64,000 bases of DNA from Lateolabrax maculatus (GCA_031216445.1 CM062210.1:15201501-15265500); one strand, 5' to 3'. Shown: positions 25,378-38,333, counted from the stretch's first letter. Numbers and translations are program-made. Notes: generated by a model not told the origin, from the letters alone.

Positions 25378-25974
25378 CCTTCCTCACCAGCACATCTCTG
25401 TAATCAGACAAAGATGTATCCCTATCGATCCCTGTGGCCGAGCAGCTGAAAATCTGCTGCGTGTAGCACCTGGCAACCTTGGCCAGTCATCCAGCACTCC
25501 CCCCGAACACACAGGTTAAAAACCTTTCATTACTGTCTCCTCCGCTTCTCGCCTAACGACAAAATACTGCCTTTATGAAGATCAATAACCTCACCGGTCA
25601 TCCTGGAGAAGAGAAAGGAGATAAAATGCTGAGTGTACGGCCTCATGAAAATCAATGGCAGATTTCTATGTTTTACTGTAGGGCACCACCGAGGGCTCTG
25701 TTAGCCGATTAATGGTTTGGCACATATTAAAGTAATTGACAGCACCCGGCACTGCAGCATTTCTGTAATTACAAAAGATGTTTCTATTAATCCCAGTGTG
25801 ATGATAAGTGGCCAGGATGGGGGACAGCTATCGCAGATTACAAAGCCAGCATTGAGGTTGCTGGAGCGGATAAGTCACGCTAAATTGGCACTAATAGAGA
25901 TGCCGTTGACCCACCCAAAACACAGCGGTTTAATCCGATTATTAGCATTGTGATGCGGTGCGATAGTGTGAGGG

Positions 25975-25979
<5 letters not shown>

Positions 25980-26005
<26 letters not shown>
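25980..26005. repeat. (GT)n microsatellite, about 13 units
   Basis: Pure GT run followed by an imperfect GT-rich tail to about 26045. Confidence 0.95.
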
Positions 26006-29000
26006 ATGCAGGTGGGTGTTTGTGTATACCAACATGTATGTGGTTGTGGGTGGATTTCACAAATCATCAGGAAGCTGCTCTAAATTCCTTTGGCGTTGTC
26101 CCCATTACTGTCAAACTGTTCAGGCTAATTTTACCAACCGACTAGAGGAATAAAAATCAACAAAGCAGCAACGTAGAGGATAATGAATTAGACTAATTCC
26201 ATTCAGCTGCACTCCACAGACCAGCATTATTTGTTGTGCTTAGGTCACAGGGAGGGTTTTTCCCTTTGCTTTGCCAGCAAGGCTTTTCAGACACGTTACA
26301 GATGGAACAATTTGCCTGATGCACACAGGTAAGACAACACTTGTCTGAAGCAATTTAACTCTCAAACATTTGTAAATCAAGGCACTACAGAGGCACATTT
26401 CTTTCATTGATTTCTTTGATCTGCTACAGTTTAATGAATAATGATCAATCATTTAAACAATTACAATTCTTAAGTTACAGATCTGCTCCTCTGCTATATC
26501 CTCTTAGTTATCCATTAGAATGAAGTGGGAAAAAGGCCCCCCCCACCCCCACAAAAAAAAAAAAACCTGCAAGTAGAAGTAATGTAAAAAGTTGTTCTGA
26601 TAAAGCAGGGTACAGAATGTAATGTGTAATGTGCGTACTTGTCCTCAGCAGTGATTAAATCAGAACCAGAGGTCAAAGTTAGGATCCATAAAAAGTAATT
26701 ATGAATAGACATATGCATAAAAGTGTGTAGAGCAGATAAGTTACCAAGGTTTTGACTGTTTCTAGTTTTAGAATAAGATATGACCATGGTGGCTGACAGC
26801 CTTGGCCTGGCTACACCATAACCGCTGATGGAGGATGGGACTTGGGGGAATATAAATTTACCATCTGTCGACAAGCCATCTAGATAGATGGGCTTCCACC
26901 AATCAAACAAACCCCTTTGTGTGACAGATGTCTTGGACTTGTAACCCAGATAGCACATTGAATCCACCCTCCGTCTTTTCCTTTCCGCTTTTCCTTCTGC
27001 TTGTTTTCTTCCTCCTCTTTATTTCTTGCGCTAATACATTTAATGTTAAAAGTGACCAGTGTGCAAACTATTTAAACATGTGATTTGATCTTGGTTTTGA
27101 GTTGAAAACCTTTTTTAAAAAGGTACAGTAAAAAATATATAATTCTTAAAGAATTGACATGCAGGCAATACATTATTTAAATAACAAGCTTTAGTTCTTT
27201 TTTAGTTACTGTATTTAGCAGTTTTTTCTTATCACTCATCAGATCTCCTAACCTTAAATGTTGGAGCAGGACCTGTAGTGCATTTTGGATGAAAGAGCAC
27301 TGACTGTCAATGGTTTTGCACAAAATGTATAAAGGATGGCTGCTCTGCCACTAATATTGCTCCTTCTGATTTAAGATATTTCAAGAAATGAAATTAATTT
27401 ATGAGCATCATGTGTGTTCTTTCGTTGATATTATGTTCTGTTTATTCAGATGTAATTTGGAGACCCACAGTGCTACAGTAGGCAGAGCAACATCCATCCA
27501 ACACACACACATGAAATCCTGGCCTTGTCTCCCTCCTGTGCTTCAATGACAGCAAAGACAGATGGAGAGTGATTGGAGGAGTTTATCACTAAACACATAT
27601 CAATACCAGAGCCCGGGAACTCCTAATGAGAGAAACAAATTGGTTCCTCACCACATGCTCCAGCCTTTGCAGGTTTGGTAAGAAACACCCTCCACATTTA
27701 TAAGAAATAAATCCACATCTTCAACTGCTATCTTTGAAGATTCAATTGTCTTTTAGGAATGTAATCGTTAAAAAGGCATTAAGATTAAAGACCACGTGCT
27801 GCATTTAGATGTTCATAAATCACAACAGCATTAATTTAAAAGAGACTCCTTCACAAAGGGATCATGCTTCATGGCACAAAAGAGAGTGATAGTATAAAAA
27901 GTCGAGAATTTCTTCCAGTAAAAGATGGAAAGATCTTTTTTTTTTCAAATTATTCCTAAGAAAAAGGGGCAATATTAATATTGGTGTAAGACATTGTACC
28001 CAAATATTTCATAATACCAAGATCCTATTGGTTTACTGTAATTAGACTACTATCCATCCACCTTCTGTTTTATCCAAGATAAACATGTCAGCTGTCTCCT
28101 GTAGGGCTACCCATAATTTACCAAAATCACATCAAAGCAGATAAATAAACTTAACTAATTGGTAAGTAAAAACTGCAACAAATGTCAACATCAGTTTAAC
28201 ATAAATTCACAAAGCAAGTTAATGCATGAGTATTGTCATTTTTATATTTCTGTTACATAAACTTCTGTTCCAACGTTGTAACACCTGTGAGAACATTTTA
28301 TTACATCAAGAGTACAGAATTTCTCCCCAGAAATGCATATCTCTTTTCATAAATCTATCCATTTCTCTTTTATGATTTTTACCTCTCTTTCCTCAGCAAG
28401 GTATGCGTGTGTGTGTGCGTATGTGCATGTGTGTGGAATCGGGGTGGGGGTTAAAGCTATCCCTGCTGCATTAATGAGACCTTGTGTTCCACGATAGATT
28501 TCTTCATCCCCGACCCAGGGGCTTGATTGAAGCAGTGCTCTCTCAATTTCAAAACCTCTCTCTCTCTCTCTCTCTCTCTCTCCAGTCATGCCAGCACCTT
28601 CTCTGGATTCTTTCTCTCTCCCTCCCTCCCTCCCCTGGTGATGGGTGGTGCAGACAGAAAGAGGGGCTTAACCTGGACGTGGAATGAATATTGGATGCCA
28701 GTGTGACAGATTACAGTGGTAATAGACACCCAGGCCAAATCCTCACAAGGATTACAATCATATTTTCAAATGGCTCAGGGTCGGCCGGAGGTCGACCGGC
28801 CTGGACCATGGTCAACAAGGCGGCGGGGGACCCGAAATCACACACACACCCCAACACACACCAGGGTTGGCTTGCCAACTGTGTCTCAGATCAGGCATGG
28901 TTTTCCATATATTTTTATAGATTTTAATATAGCTTTTTTCTAGTTATTTTTACAGTAAGCCTTAAGTCAAAAATATTCAAAGCAGAGGAACATGAATTAA

Positions 29001-29378
29001 TGATTATAACATTATAATAACAACATTGTACTGCAATATTGACACATGAGCCTCATTTTATATATTCATATATTAGCACTGAATTAACTGATTAGTGGAT
29101 TGACAGAAAATGTACAATAATTTTGAATTCAATTAAATAAGGTTTGGGGCTGTTGGGCAGAGTAAAAAAAATAGTAAATGATTTGAGAAAAAAATGAGGA
29201 AGTTAGAATTAAAACTAGAAAGTAAGTGTCATCATGACATTTGTTGCACACCCACACAAACACACAAATATACAAAGAGTGTTGGTGCCTCAGCAGCTTA
29301 AGTGGACGGTAGACTGACAGCTCCAAGGGTCCAACGGATGAAATATGTGGTTTTGTGGCACCAGTGGGAGAAATCCAA
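26006..29378. other. Intronic sequence, no gene seen
   Basis: Contains a C-tract/A-tract junction at about 26538-26565, a (TC)n run at 28556-28582 and CA-rich sequence at 28839-28862. The 150-codon open frame 26967-26515 (minus) begins at a GTG, carries no domain I know, and passes through the poly-Gly/Phe tract encoded by the C and A runs. Confidence 0.5.
28556..28582. repeat. (TC)n microsatellite
   Basis: About 13 TC units, with further TCTCTC and CCTCCCTCCCTCCC stretches up to about 28635. Confidence 0.95.
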
Positions 29379-29571
29379 TCGTGATCTAAGGCAACGAGCT
29401 GCACCGTTCAACCACCTTAAGCGCCACAGTGCGGGCCGTCCGGTCGACTGAGGGGAGGTTATGAGGCGAGACGATGTGTAAATGTCCTCGCGTTGCGTCC
29501 ATCGCGATCAGTGGTGGCAGTTTAGAAGATTCACGAGCTTTAAAACAATAGCGGGAAAGCCTTAAGCACGC
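29379..29571. promoter_or_regulatory. CpG-dense cluster within the large intron (candidate regulatory block)
   Basis: About 18 CpG dinucleotides fall in roughly 190 bp, including GGGCCGTCCGGTCGAC and CTCGCGTTGCGTCCATCGCG, whereas the neighbouring intron is AT-rich and CpG-poor. On the minus strand, the ntng1 sense strand, a TTTATATCC-like AT box precedes it at about 29590-29610. It could be an intragenic promoter, an enhancer or the remnant of a young insertion. Nothing coding is recognised in it, although 76 codons are open on the minus strand (29616-29386). Confidence 0.35.
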
Positions 29572-30197
29572 AGCCTCTGCACATTCAGAGGATATAAAAA
29601 CAATTTTATATTCCATTATCTTTTATATGGCAGTACAAGCCCCACTGGGTGGCACAGCGATATGGTGTGGAGGACAGGACGATATCCCCTGCTTAAGAAA
29701 TGGTATATTTGTGAGAGCAAGGCAAGTACTCAAGAACCATAGCCAACAGTTGTGTAATGACTATAAGTATAACTTTAACACAAGCAGTTAACTTGACAAG
29801 TTAATGGTATACAGTACAGAACTTCAACACAGTACTTTGTGCTGAATGACTAAGTTTCCTTAACTTAGAGTTAACTGTGCCAAAGTGCACATTTCACTGT
29901 ATCCCTATCCAAGCGAGCGTACCGTTTCCTTTCAGGAAGATAAGTTGTGTTATATAGAAAGAACTCATGATCTCAATGTAAAAGGAGTGTAAAGGTGGAT
30001 AATGTCTGGCAGCATAAAAACAAATTTCTGAACCACGTACAGTACAGCACCTCACAATTTGACTTTTAAAGCTTTATGTAAATTTAAATTACTTGTTTGT
30101 GTAAAGTGGTAACAGGTATGAAAGCTGTTCCTGAGGACAATAAATTGAACTTAGACATAAATAAGCCAAAACTAAGAAGCCATAAATTCTAATTTAG

Positions 30198-30240
30198 ACC
30201 AGTGGCTTCCAACCTTTTCTGTCGCCACAGCCCTGTCAGA
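30198..30240 (+). repeat. Possible hAT-family terminus
   Basis: ACCAGTGGCTTCCAACCTTT is close to the CCAGTGGTTCCCAACCTTTT ends that I associate with hAT-like repeats in vertebrates. The matching opposite end was not found downstream, so this may be a solo fragment. Confidence 0.3.
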
Positions 30241-32728
30241 TGAACTACAGCACGTAATCTTAATCTTAATTGGTTTTAAATTTTAAATTGGTTTGGTTTC
30301 CATTTGTACTACTACCACTTGGTGTGGCAGAAGTTGAAATCAATGAAAGAAGTTGCCTATTTCAACTGTTCGTCCATTTTTTGGACTCAATATGTGGATT
30401 AAAAAATAAAAAAAAAACATAATTTCAATGTTTTCAAATGAATCAAGCTGCGCTATATAGGTAGAGGTAGTGCATTAAAATGGAAAGAGAAAAAGTATGT
30501 ACCTTGTAAAAATCAAAGTATAATCCTTTATTCAAATCTACAAAAGAAAAGGGGTATTATTAATTTAGAGAAATAAAAGTTAAAAAGTAATAAGTTTTGT
30601 TTGAGTGCTGTCTGGAACTTATGCGGATTATGCAATATGCTTTTTATATAAAGTTGTGACTCATACGGTGAAAACTTAACTGCTCAGCTTCCGGGTATTT
30701 AGTACATTTGGTTCTTTGTGGTTTCGAATAAAAAAGAATATATTTTAGATGACTACATTGCTGCCCCCACCAAAATCAGGAATAGATCACTGTTGTTTTC
30801 CACCATTTTCAAGTGTCACTCGTCTTTTATTAAGATGACATTTCTACAGTGACCTAATACACCAGGGCATAATCGATCTGCTGGCTGCTGCAATGCTACA
30901 TCTCTCAATCAAACTGTCCTGTCAGATAACATGAAGACTTCGGAATTCTTCACTACACAATAGGACTTGAAAAAGACTAGCCTGTAGCCATGATCACCCT
31001 TTATCTTTTAGCTGGAAAATCCCTCAGGAGTTGACATCATGAAGCAGAGGCTACATCACTCTCACTACCGCTCCATCCCCCATCGCCATTCCTTTCCTTC
31101 TCACCATCTCTCCATCCACGGGTATTTTTAATGGTATAATAACGCTACATATCCAGTATAGAAGCCCTCCAGAGAGACATGGATCACTGTCACCTTGACC
31201 GAGCTAAGAGGCTAACCCCAGCAAAGGGAGCTGCCCCGGCTTCTTCCCCAAGGATACAAACCCCGACCTGCCTGCTATAAAGCTACCTTACAAATTAGTG
31301 TTGCTGTAGATCATTTGCTGAACTGATGCCAATAGAGAAGAAAGTAACCCAAAACAAAATATTTGAGCTGAAAGGGGTCTGACGTCAGTTATTGTTGGTA
31401 TGGCAAAGAGTGGTTAACCTTAGTAAGTACAATCTTTATTTATTTATTATTCAGAAACTGCAACATGGTGTGGTAAATACACAACACTACAATGTTAAAA
31501 TTAACCTCTTTGGCGTGCACCATATAATTCATATAAGCAGAAGTGCAACATCTTATATTCAGCGACTCAAGATACGAAACAGTCCTTTGATCCCGATGGG
31601 GAAAATACTTAGCTTTAAATGTAGCAGGGTTCAGCTGAGAAATAGAATATGTCAAACTGAACCGTTCACACTCTAGTTACAAACAGTCTACAGTATATAA
31701 GCAGGTTTGGTACTTTAGGTTAGATAGAGCGGCGTTGCCAGACGCTGAGGTTCCTGATGAGAAAAAGAAAACGTCAGGACTGTGTTTCTATGGGTGGGTT
31801 TATTGACCAACTTAGGCCCCCCTAAAATTAAACCTGTTCAGTGTTTTACTTTAACTGATATTTGATTCCCCTGAAAATGGATGCTTGGCCTTCAATTCAA
31901 TAGAGAGACAGTATTAGTTTTTAGTTTTTAAGCAGCGACGAAAATAAACGCTATCAGGAGACATGACTTCTTATCTGGCCTGCTGCCATTGAAGAATAAG
32001 CTAAGCAGCGTGGTGTCCATCGCACAATTTTTTGCTCTGAAAGCTCTTATCGTAGTCATGCCATCACATTTCACTCCTAGTGGTGCCTTTTCAATCAAGC
32101 CCCCATCATCAAGCTTCACCTCTCATTAGTGACTCTACAGACCGCCGTGAGTACATGGAGAATCTATTCCCGTTAATGAGCGCTTCTGTGACTCGGTCAG
32201 CAGCGGCCAGTGCAGGGGGTAAATTTAGCACCTTCTAATTATCTCAAAGGGGTCTGCAGGATGAGCTTGAGGAGCTGAAGGTGTTACAGATGTGAAAAAA
32301 ATCCAATAAGTCGACATCTTCTGGTTTCACAATATCTCCGTGTTTTTTTACTACGGTCTTTAGGGGGTCTTATTTTATTTATTTTTCTAAAGTCTGAGCT
32401 TTTAAGAGATGATTAAAATCAATATTGTGGTAAAGCTTGGCATTTGCAGTCTGGATATTTAACTGTACAGAGTGTAGTTGGGATTCAGCTCCAGGCCTCT
32501 CTGTCAGATCACTGAAGGTCTATTTAGTCATTCTACAGGGAGACTTTCTTCTTTTTTTCCCCCCCTTTCTTCTTCATTCTCTGTCTCCTTCCCTCCCCTC
32601 CATTTTTTCTTAACACTGAATCTGAGAAAATGATTGGCAGATGACTCCTGGGAAAAAGAGCTCGGGCCTTTTCCTCTCTCCGAGCTCTGAGGATCACGAC
32701 ACTCAAACACACTGACAGGCAAAGTGGG

Positions 32729-32730
<2 letters not shown>

Positions 32731-32764
<34 letters not shown>
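32731..32764. repeat. (CA)17 microsatellite
   Basis: Uninterrupted CA array, about 60 bp from a second longer one. Confidence 0.97.
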
Positions 32765-32770
<6 letters not shown>

Positions 32771-32820
32771 CAAGTCACACAGAACCCTTAAAAAAAAATA
32801 AGGACAAATACACATACGCA

Positions 32821-32822
32821 CG

Positions 32823-32874
<52 letters not shown>
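32821..32874. repeat. (CA)n microsatellite with CG-interrupted head
   Basis: Starts CGCACGCACA and continues as a pure CA array of about 24 units ending in GACA. Confidence 0.97.
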
Positions 32875-32878
<4 letters not shown>

Positions 32879-33762
32879 ATGAGACTTGGCACTATTCCTA
32901 TGATTCTTGACAGCTTAGTGTATTTCTAAAAATGAATGAAACTCCTGAACTTTGCCATGGATTGACTTTTTGGACATCTTTTTCTTTGATTTTACATTAC
33001 AAGAGCTCAATAACCCAGGATTATCAGCTGCTTTTACCACAGAAAATGTGTCACCATTCCAAACTTTTGCCAAGGGATTTAAGAACAAAAGTGGCATCAG
33101 TGCAACATGACAATTTTCTTCTTTAGTTTAAAGCTATAGAAAACACTTGTGAACAGTCACTGCAAGAGTCAATACAAAGGCAGCCATCAAAAATCCTATA
33201 AATAACAAATCAAATTCTGAAATGTGTAATTCTCTGTTATCATACATCATTAAAGCTGAGTTAAAGGAACTGGTCAATACCACCAGCAACAATGCACCAA
33301 AGCAAGAGGATACACTTAATAACAATGACTCTCTGAATACTTGTCGCACTCTTCCCCTTCATCGCCCGTCAGGCTAAAAAAAAAGGCAGCAGTCCAGAAA
33401 ATAAAAACTAAGGCAAGACGCTAATAGCGCGCAGCCAGCCACAATGAAACACAAGAGGATCCACTTGATTTCTACGACAATAACTTCAAGCATCCGCCAC
33501 CAATGTAATCATAATCCTCAAAAGGGAGTCAAGGGTGCTCCGCCAGCTGATTGTCTCTGAGCTCTTGATGAGCTGCCATTATAAAAGATGAGAAGTGAGG
33601 GGTGGGGGTGAAAAAAAAATATAGAAAAGGAAATCAAAAACTTTAACAGGGCCAGAGGGAAATACTACACTAATCAACTCCACTCTGCTGAAATTATAGA
33701 TGAATTAAGCACTCTGTTAGTGATTAATTAAACCAAGAGATTCAAACTAATGAGACCACACA

Positions 33763-33803
33763 GAGGTGTGTGTGTATGTGTATATGTGTGTGTGTGTGTG
33801 TGG
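33763..33803. repeat. Imperfect (GT)n microsatellite
   Basis: GT units interrupted by TATGTGTATA, then about 11 uninterrupted units. Confidence 0.9.
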
Positions 33804-35100
33804 TGGCCTGTAAAAATTCAAGTGTACATTTCTAGCCCCAAACACAGCAGAAGCACACCGGTTCCAGGCTGTAACCCTCTTTAAAGGGGGATTAGTTGCA
33901 GTGGTTGATTTTGTGATCACTGCGCACAGTCTGTGCTCATTAAGTAGTCCACAGATGGGCTTAAAATAGCTAAAATAAAGGGATATCTGCAAACGGTCTT
34001 ATACTTAAGGGGGAGAACCTCGGTGTTTACACTCCTAGGACAGTAAAAATGTGAAACCACTGGCTCACTCAGGAAGTTGCTTGTGCAGTTTACAGTAGGA
34101 GGAGTTCATGTGTTGTGTTTTTGTGGAGTGAGGGGTTTAATGGTCATGCCGTCTGCTGCCAGGGAGGAGGAGGAGGAGGAGTACTTCCATGTGGTAGATT
34201 TTATATGCAACCATCTGTATGTGTTTATTTCACAAAAACTATACACAGAAAATGTGCTTACATTTTGGCAAATCTGCATCACGAAAAATCGTGTTGCTTT
34301 TGTTACTAAGAGTTCCTGTTTGCAGTTCCAAACACGTCTAACTGATGACAGACACAAGAACAAAATCAGAATGGCTTATTCAAGTGTCTTTAGAGTGAGT
34401 GACTCTGGGGAAACAGTGTGATGAGCATAATTAGTTTTTTTACTATTTCACAGCTAAAACAAGTCATATCAACAGAAACATTAAAAATTGCCACATTCAA
34501 GGATATTCTCCTTTTAAAGATAGCTGTCCTGGGAATGCACTACCATCACCAGCACTAAGGCATTTTTTTAAGTTCTTAATATGCATACAGCAACTACAAA
34601 ACTATTCTTACAGTATACAGTATGATCTGGGACAGAGAATAAAGTAATATCCCCTGGATCTACCTTTCCTTATTTTAGAAGTAGGCTTTTGTAGACTGGG
34701 TTTGTCAAATGAAAGAAATGTGCTGACTGCAGGTTCCCATGTCCTATTTTGGTGCTTGACTATTTATTATCCTACAGAGATACGTGCAATCAAAACTGAA
34801 TTTGTGCAGCCACAGTGTGATTTCACCTTCTAAGGATGGTTTGCTCTTTAAGGAAGATGCTGGAAAATATTTGTGCCACTTTGGGATTTAATTATAAATG
34901 CTGTAAAGAGGAGCATTTTCTTTGAGGTTGCCACATGTGTTGGTCTCTAGACATGAGATTCCTACATGTACAATTTGATTAAGTCAAACCGATCGAGAGC
35001 CATGAAGTAGTTGGTTCAACCATTGGGAGTCTTTAATTAGTGTAATCAGATGTTACTGAATGAAAGCCAGAGTACAGTAATCTTAGACACAGGCACCTAG

Positions 35101-35888
35101 GGTCTCATTTATCAATCATGCATGCAGTTATTTTTTATGCACATAATATGATTTTTAAATTTCTTCTTGTGCTTGAGAATGTGGATCCATGTGGAACCAC
35201 TCCTGACGATGCGTACCAACAAATCCCTGGTGGCACACAGGTGTAATTGCAGGTAAATTAATTCCTAAATTACAGGCCTGCCCCAATGTTGCTGTTAACT
35301 ATGTACGCATGAAAAACAACCAATTATGAAGACGTGTATTCTCTTTTGTTTCTCTAGTAAATCATCTCTGAGCACCTGTAGCTCTATATAAGAGATTCAG
35401 AGGATCTGCTCATGGCATTTAATTTCCAATCTGCATTGATAAAGAACTGTTACATATTGGTACCATTATTTCCTTATATTCATTTAACTAAGGCATGTGG
35501 AAATTGTTTAAAAAGTCTCTCACAAAAAGCTCATTTGTAAAGAGCTGCAGTAGTACTGTGCCCAATGTCTATTTTGTGCAATTCTTGATTTGACAATCAT
35601 GTAACGGAAATCAGTTAATGACTTTCCCCATACTGTACCTTTATTTATTTAATTTTGGACAAGCCACTTGTCAAATCATTTTTTTAACTCAAAAACAAAA
35701 AGTGTTTTGGTTTGGTATCATTTTATTTAGCACAGAGGTGGTCGAGGGGTTCTCAGCTATAGACCACACATTTTGGAGGCATTTCTGTATGTAAATGAGC
35801 CTGTACATGAACAAACAGATGGACGTAGAACAGATTTATCACCTGTTTGATAAATACCGACTTTCTTTCTGCTTTGATAAATGAGACC
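35101..35888. mobile_element. 788-bp non-autonomous DNA transposon with perfect 15-bp terminal inverted repeats
   Basis: GGTCTCATTTATCAA at 35101-35115 and TTGATAAATGAGACC at 35874-35888 are exact reverse complements. The interior has no long ORF but contains a CTATATAAG box near 35383 and a second GATAAAT copy near 35840. No clear target duplication is visible, so the superfamily is uncertain. The ends resemble those of a fish repeat with GTCTCATTTAT termini. An alternative is a chance inverted pair, which 15 perfect bases make unlikely. Confidence 0.6.
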
Positions 35889-37224
35889 ACTGCTCTGGTC
35901 TTTTTCAGTTGTTTTCAACCATGTGCCAATAAGGATAATACTAATCTGCTGCTTTTCATTCAGGACAGTATATATAAATACCAAGGCTTTTTGACTCCCA
36001 GGTGCTCCGTCCAGAATCACTCTTTCACCACTTAATGTGCTCTTCCCGTTCATTCTCATCCGTGGCTTCCTGTTCAGCTATTCTGTACCACCCCCGACTA
36101 GACTTTTTTGCCTGTGACTGACAACAATAACAATGCATAGTGAAACTATGGTGTAACGCCTGTGTTTAAACCCCCAATAATGTCTAAAACCCCTACTCTC
36201 TAAGCCAAATATATCTCTCTTACTCCTGTATGGCCTCTCCCCTCTACCACCTCTTCCTTTATTTCTTCTCTCTGAAAGTTGATATCATCTGACGTGACAG
36301 AGTTGTGGAAGCCATGGGCAGAGGTGTTACAAATGCTCTGTCACCACGCTGAACATGGCAGGAAGCGAACGCCTCGACAGCTCTTGGATGCAACTTGGGA
36401 AAATCGGTGGCGAGGCAGAGCATCGCCGCCGCCTGTTTGACTTCAGCCTTTATCTCTCATTTCAACTACAGCGGCAAACTGCTCTGTGCCTACCCTGTTC
36501 GGCTGGCCTAGTTTTGATACTGGTGATGGAGGACACGCTGGCGGGGAAGTGGTGGCAGGCAAGAGGGAGGGAAAAGGCGAGCGCTGCATGCCGAAGGGAA
36601 ACATTCCTGGTTCAAATGATGCATACAAAAAGTAAACACAGTCCACTGTTTAGCTAAACAGGGTTTTTTGTATGTTTGGTGGAAAACACTAAAACACCAT
36701 GTACAAACAAGACACATTATCGGAGCAGAAAGCAAATAACAGCAGCTTTTTATGATGCAACAGGGATCGACAATGTCAATACCACTCCAACTGGCGTTTC
36801 ATTTCAACGTAAATAAGGTGTCACTGATGGTGGAAAAAGAAAGTAATGCACTGCGGAGTATCACACTTCCACCTTTCCTCTGACTCAACAGTATCGGCAA
36901 AAATGAGGGCGGCTGTAATTCAGCCTTCTTTATAGATCTAATCTCTGTGGCATTATCAGACCACTGCCTGGATTTGAAAAATATCTGCGTGGATGTGTGT
37001 GTGCAAATTTGCTCTAGTGTGTTTGAAGATTGTGATTCAAATTTTGGTAAGTACAGTGTTTTAGCTTCAGTTGTACAAATTAATCATTTAAGTGCATCAA
37101 TACATAATTTAATCCCACATGTGAGATTAAATGATGCCCCGAGGAACAAACAAGGAAAGTTGATCTTGTGTATGGAGGAGCTCTTTGGAACTTAATTCAA
37201 ACTTCAACTCTCATAATCATATAA
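35889..37224. other. Intronic sequence, no gene seen
   Basis: Nothing recognised. The stretch near 36340-36600 is somewhat GC-richer, and a 100-codon frame there (36355-36657) has no recognisable domain. Confidence 0.45.
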
Positions 37225-37680
37225 AACACACACAAACACGTTATGTACATTTGGTCCTTTATACATTTGATATTATTTAATTTGGAGCTGTAGCTAAAAA
37301 TTAGGCTGTTCCTGTAGACCATGGAAACTTTACACAATATATTTTTTATAAACATCCTTACCGCCATGATTTGCTATTTAGTTCTGTCCACATATGTTTG
37401 TGTACTGTTGATCAGGGACAGTTTTTCATGGTTTGGGTAAGGCCCCTTAGCTTTAATTAAAAGAAATGGTAAGGCTAGAGTATACAATAATATTTTTGAC
37501 AATAGTGTGCTTACAACTTTTTGGCAACAGTTTGCAGAAGGCCCTTTTCAGTTTCAAAATGACAATGCTCCTATGCACAAAGCCAGGTCCATAAAGAAAT
37601 GGCTTTCTGAATTTGGTGTCGAAAAACTTGGCTGACATGCACAGATTGAGGCCTATAAAGGCACAGTCCCATTAGGGATG
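37225..37680 (+). mobile_element. Tc1/mariner-type transposon relic
   Basis: The region around the coding core also has the family-like nucleotide blocks CATGGAAACTTTACAC, ACATCCTTACCGCCATGATT and TTTTTCATGGTTTGGGTAAG, the last coding FFMVW in another frame. These extend the relic to both sides of the 37465-37635 transposase fragment. Terminal inverted repeats were not identified. Confidence 0.6.
37465..37635 (+). pseudogene. Tc1-like transposase fragment with the second catalytic Asp motif
   Basis: Fifty-six codons are open before TGA: NGKARVYNNIFDNSVL, then TTFWQQFAEGPFQFQNDNAP, then MHKARSIKKWLSEFGVEKLG. FWQQF.EGPF.FQ.DNAP.HKARSI.KW..EFGVE.L is the region around the second DDE aspartate of Tc1 transposases. 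The following WPAQSPDLNP part is destroyed, and the upstream MVWG part is in another frame. It is inactive and inserted in the sense opposite to ntng1. Confidence 0.8.
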
Positions 37681-38297
37681 TGATGTCATGATTCTGATGC
37701 AGGAAATAAAAGAAATACTGATTACTGACTTTGAACAGTGTATGAGAGCAATGCTACCGTTTGTAGCCTGGCAGTGTGAGAATGTACTAAACATGGTCAT
37801 AAAAACAAAAAAAACAAAAAAAACAAAGGAAGAACTGGCTCGGCAGTGAATCAGTGTTTCTCTTTACTGACCGAGCTCGGTCAAAGTTGAACAAAGATTA
37901 GCTCTGCCCTACCAGTCTGCTGGAGCCGGCTATGGATTGCACCAAAACAAAAAAAACAGGACAGAAATCATCTGTCGTGCAGGCTTAAGTAGGAGTAAAT
38001 GGGAGATGTTCGTAGGATGCATGTGTAATGTGGCCGTAACTTTATCATCCAACATTTTTTTGGGCATCAACAAATGTTTCCCAGGTTCCCAGCTATTAAG
38101 ACCGGTAAATGTGAATTATTGAATCATTCTTGTCTTTTAGCAATAAGTTATACAAAAAATAGGGCATTAATTGACAAATCACTAAAAATGTTAGGTTGCA
38201 ATTTTACTCTAATCCACAAAATTGTGCATGAGCACATGAAGCTACTTGCACAGACACACACAGTTAAAGCAGTCTCGTTTTGCTGGCTCTACACTGT

Positions 38298-38333
38298 GAA
38301 TGTGTGTGTGCGTGTGTGTGTGTTTGTGTGTGT
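38298..38333. repeat. Imperfect (GT)n microsatellite
   Basis: GT units with GCGT and GTTTGT interruptions. Confidence 0.85.

Larger units (their letters stand above)
29572..35100. other. Intronic sequence, no gene seen
   Basis: Holds the two CA arrays near 32.7-32.9 kb, a GT tract at 33763-33803, a GGA tract at 34162-34181 and a possible hAT-derived end at 30198. A 71-codon frame at 33349-33134 (minus) looks hydrophobic but begins at GTG right after a stop. Confidence 0.5.

Noticed and set aside
26515..26967. 150-codon open frame on the minus strand
   Set aside because: Starts at GTG, ends in poly-Phe/Gly encoded by A and C tracts, shows no recognisable domain, and a frame of this size is expected about once by chance in a window this long.
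32528..32869. Cys/Val-repeat open frames on the minus strand
   Set aside because: They are translations of the (CA)n microsatellites.
33134..33349. 71-codon hydrophobic frame resembling two membrane segments
   Set aside because: Opens with GTG directly after a stop, has no upstream ATG, no clear acceptor or neighbouring exon, and T-rich sequence readily gives hydrophobic translations.
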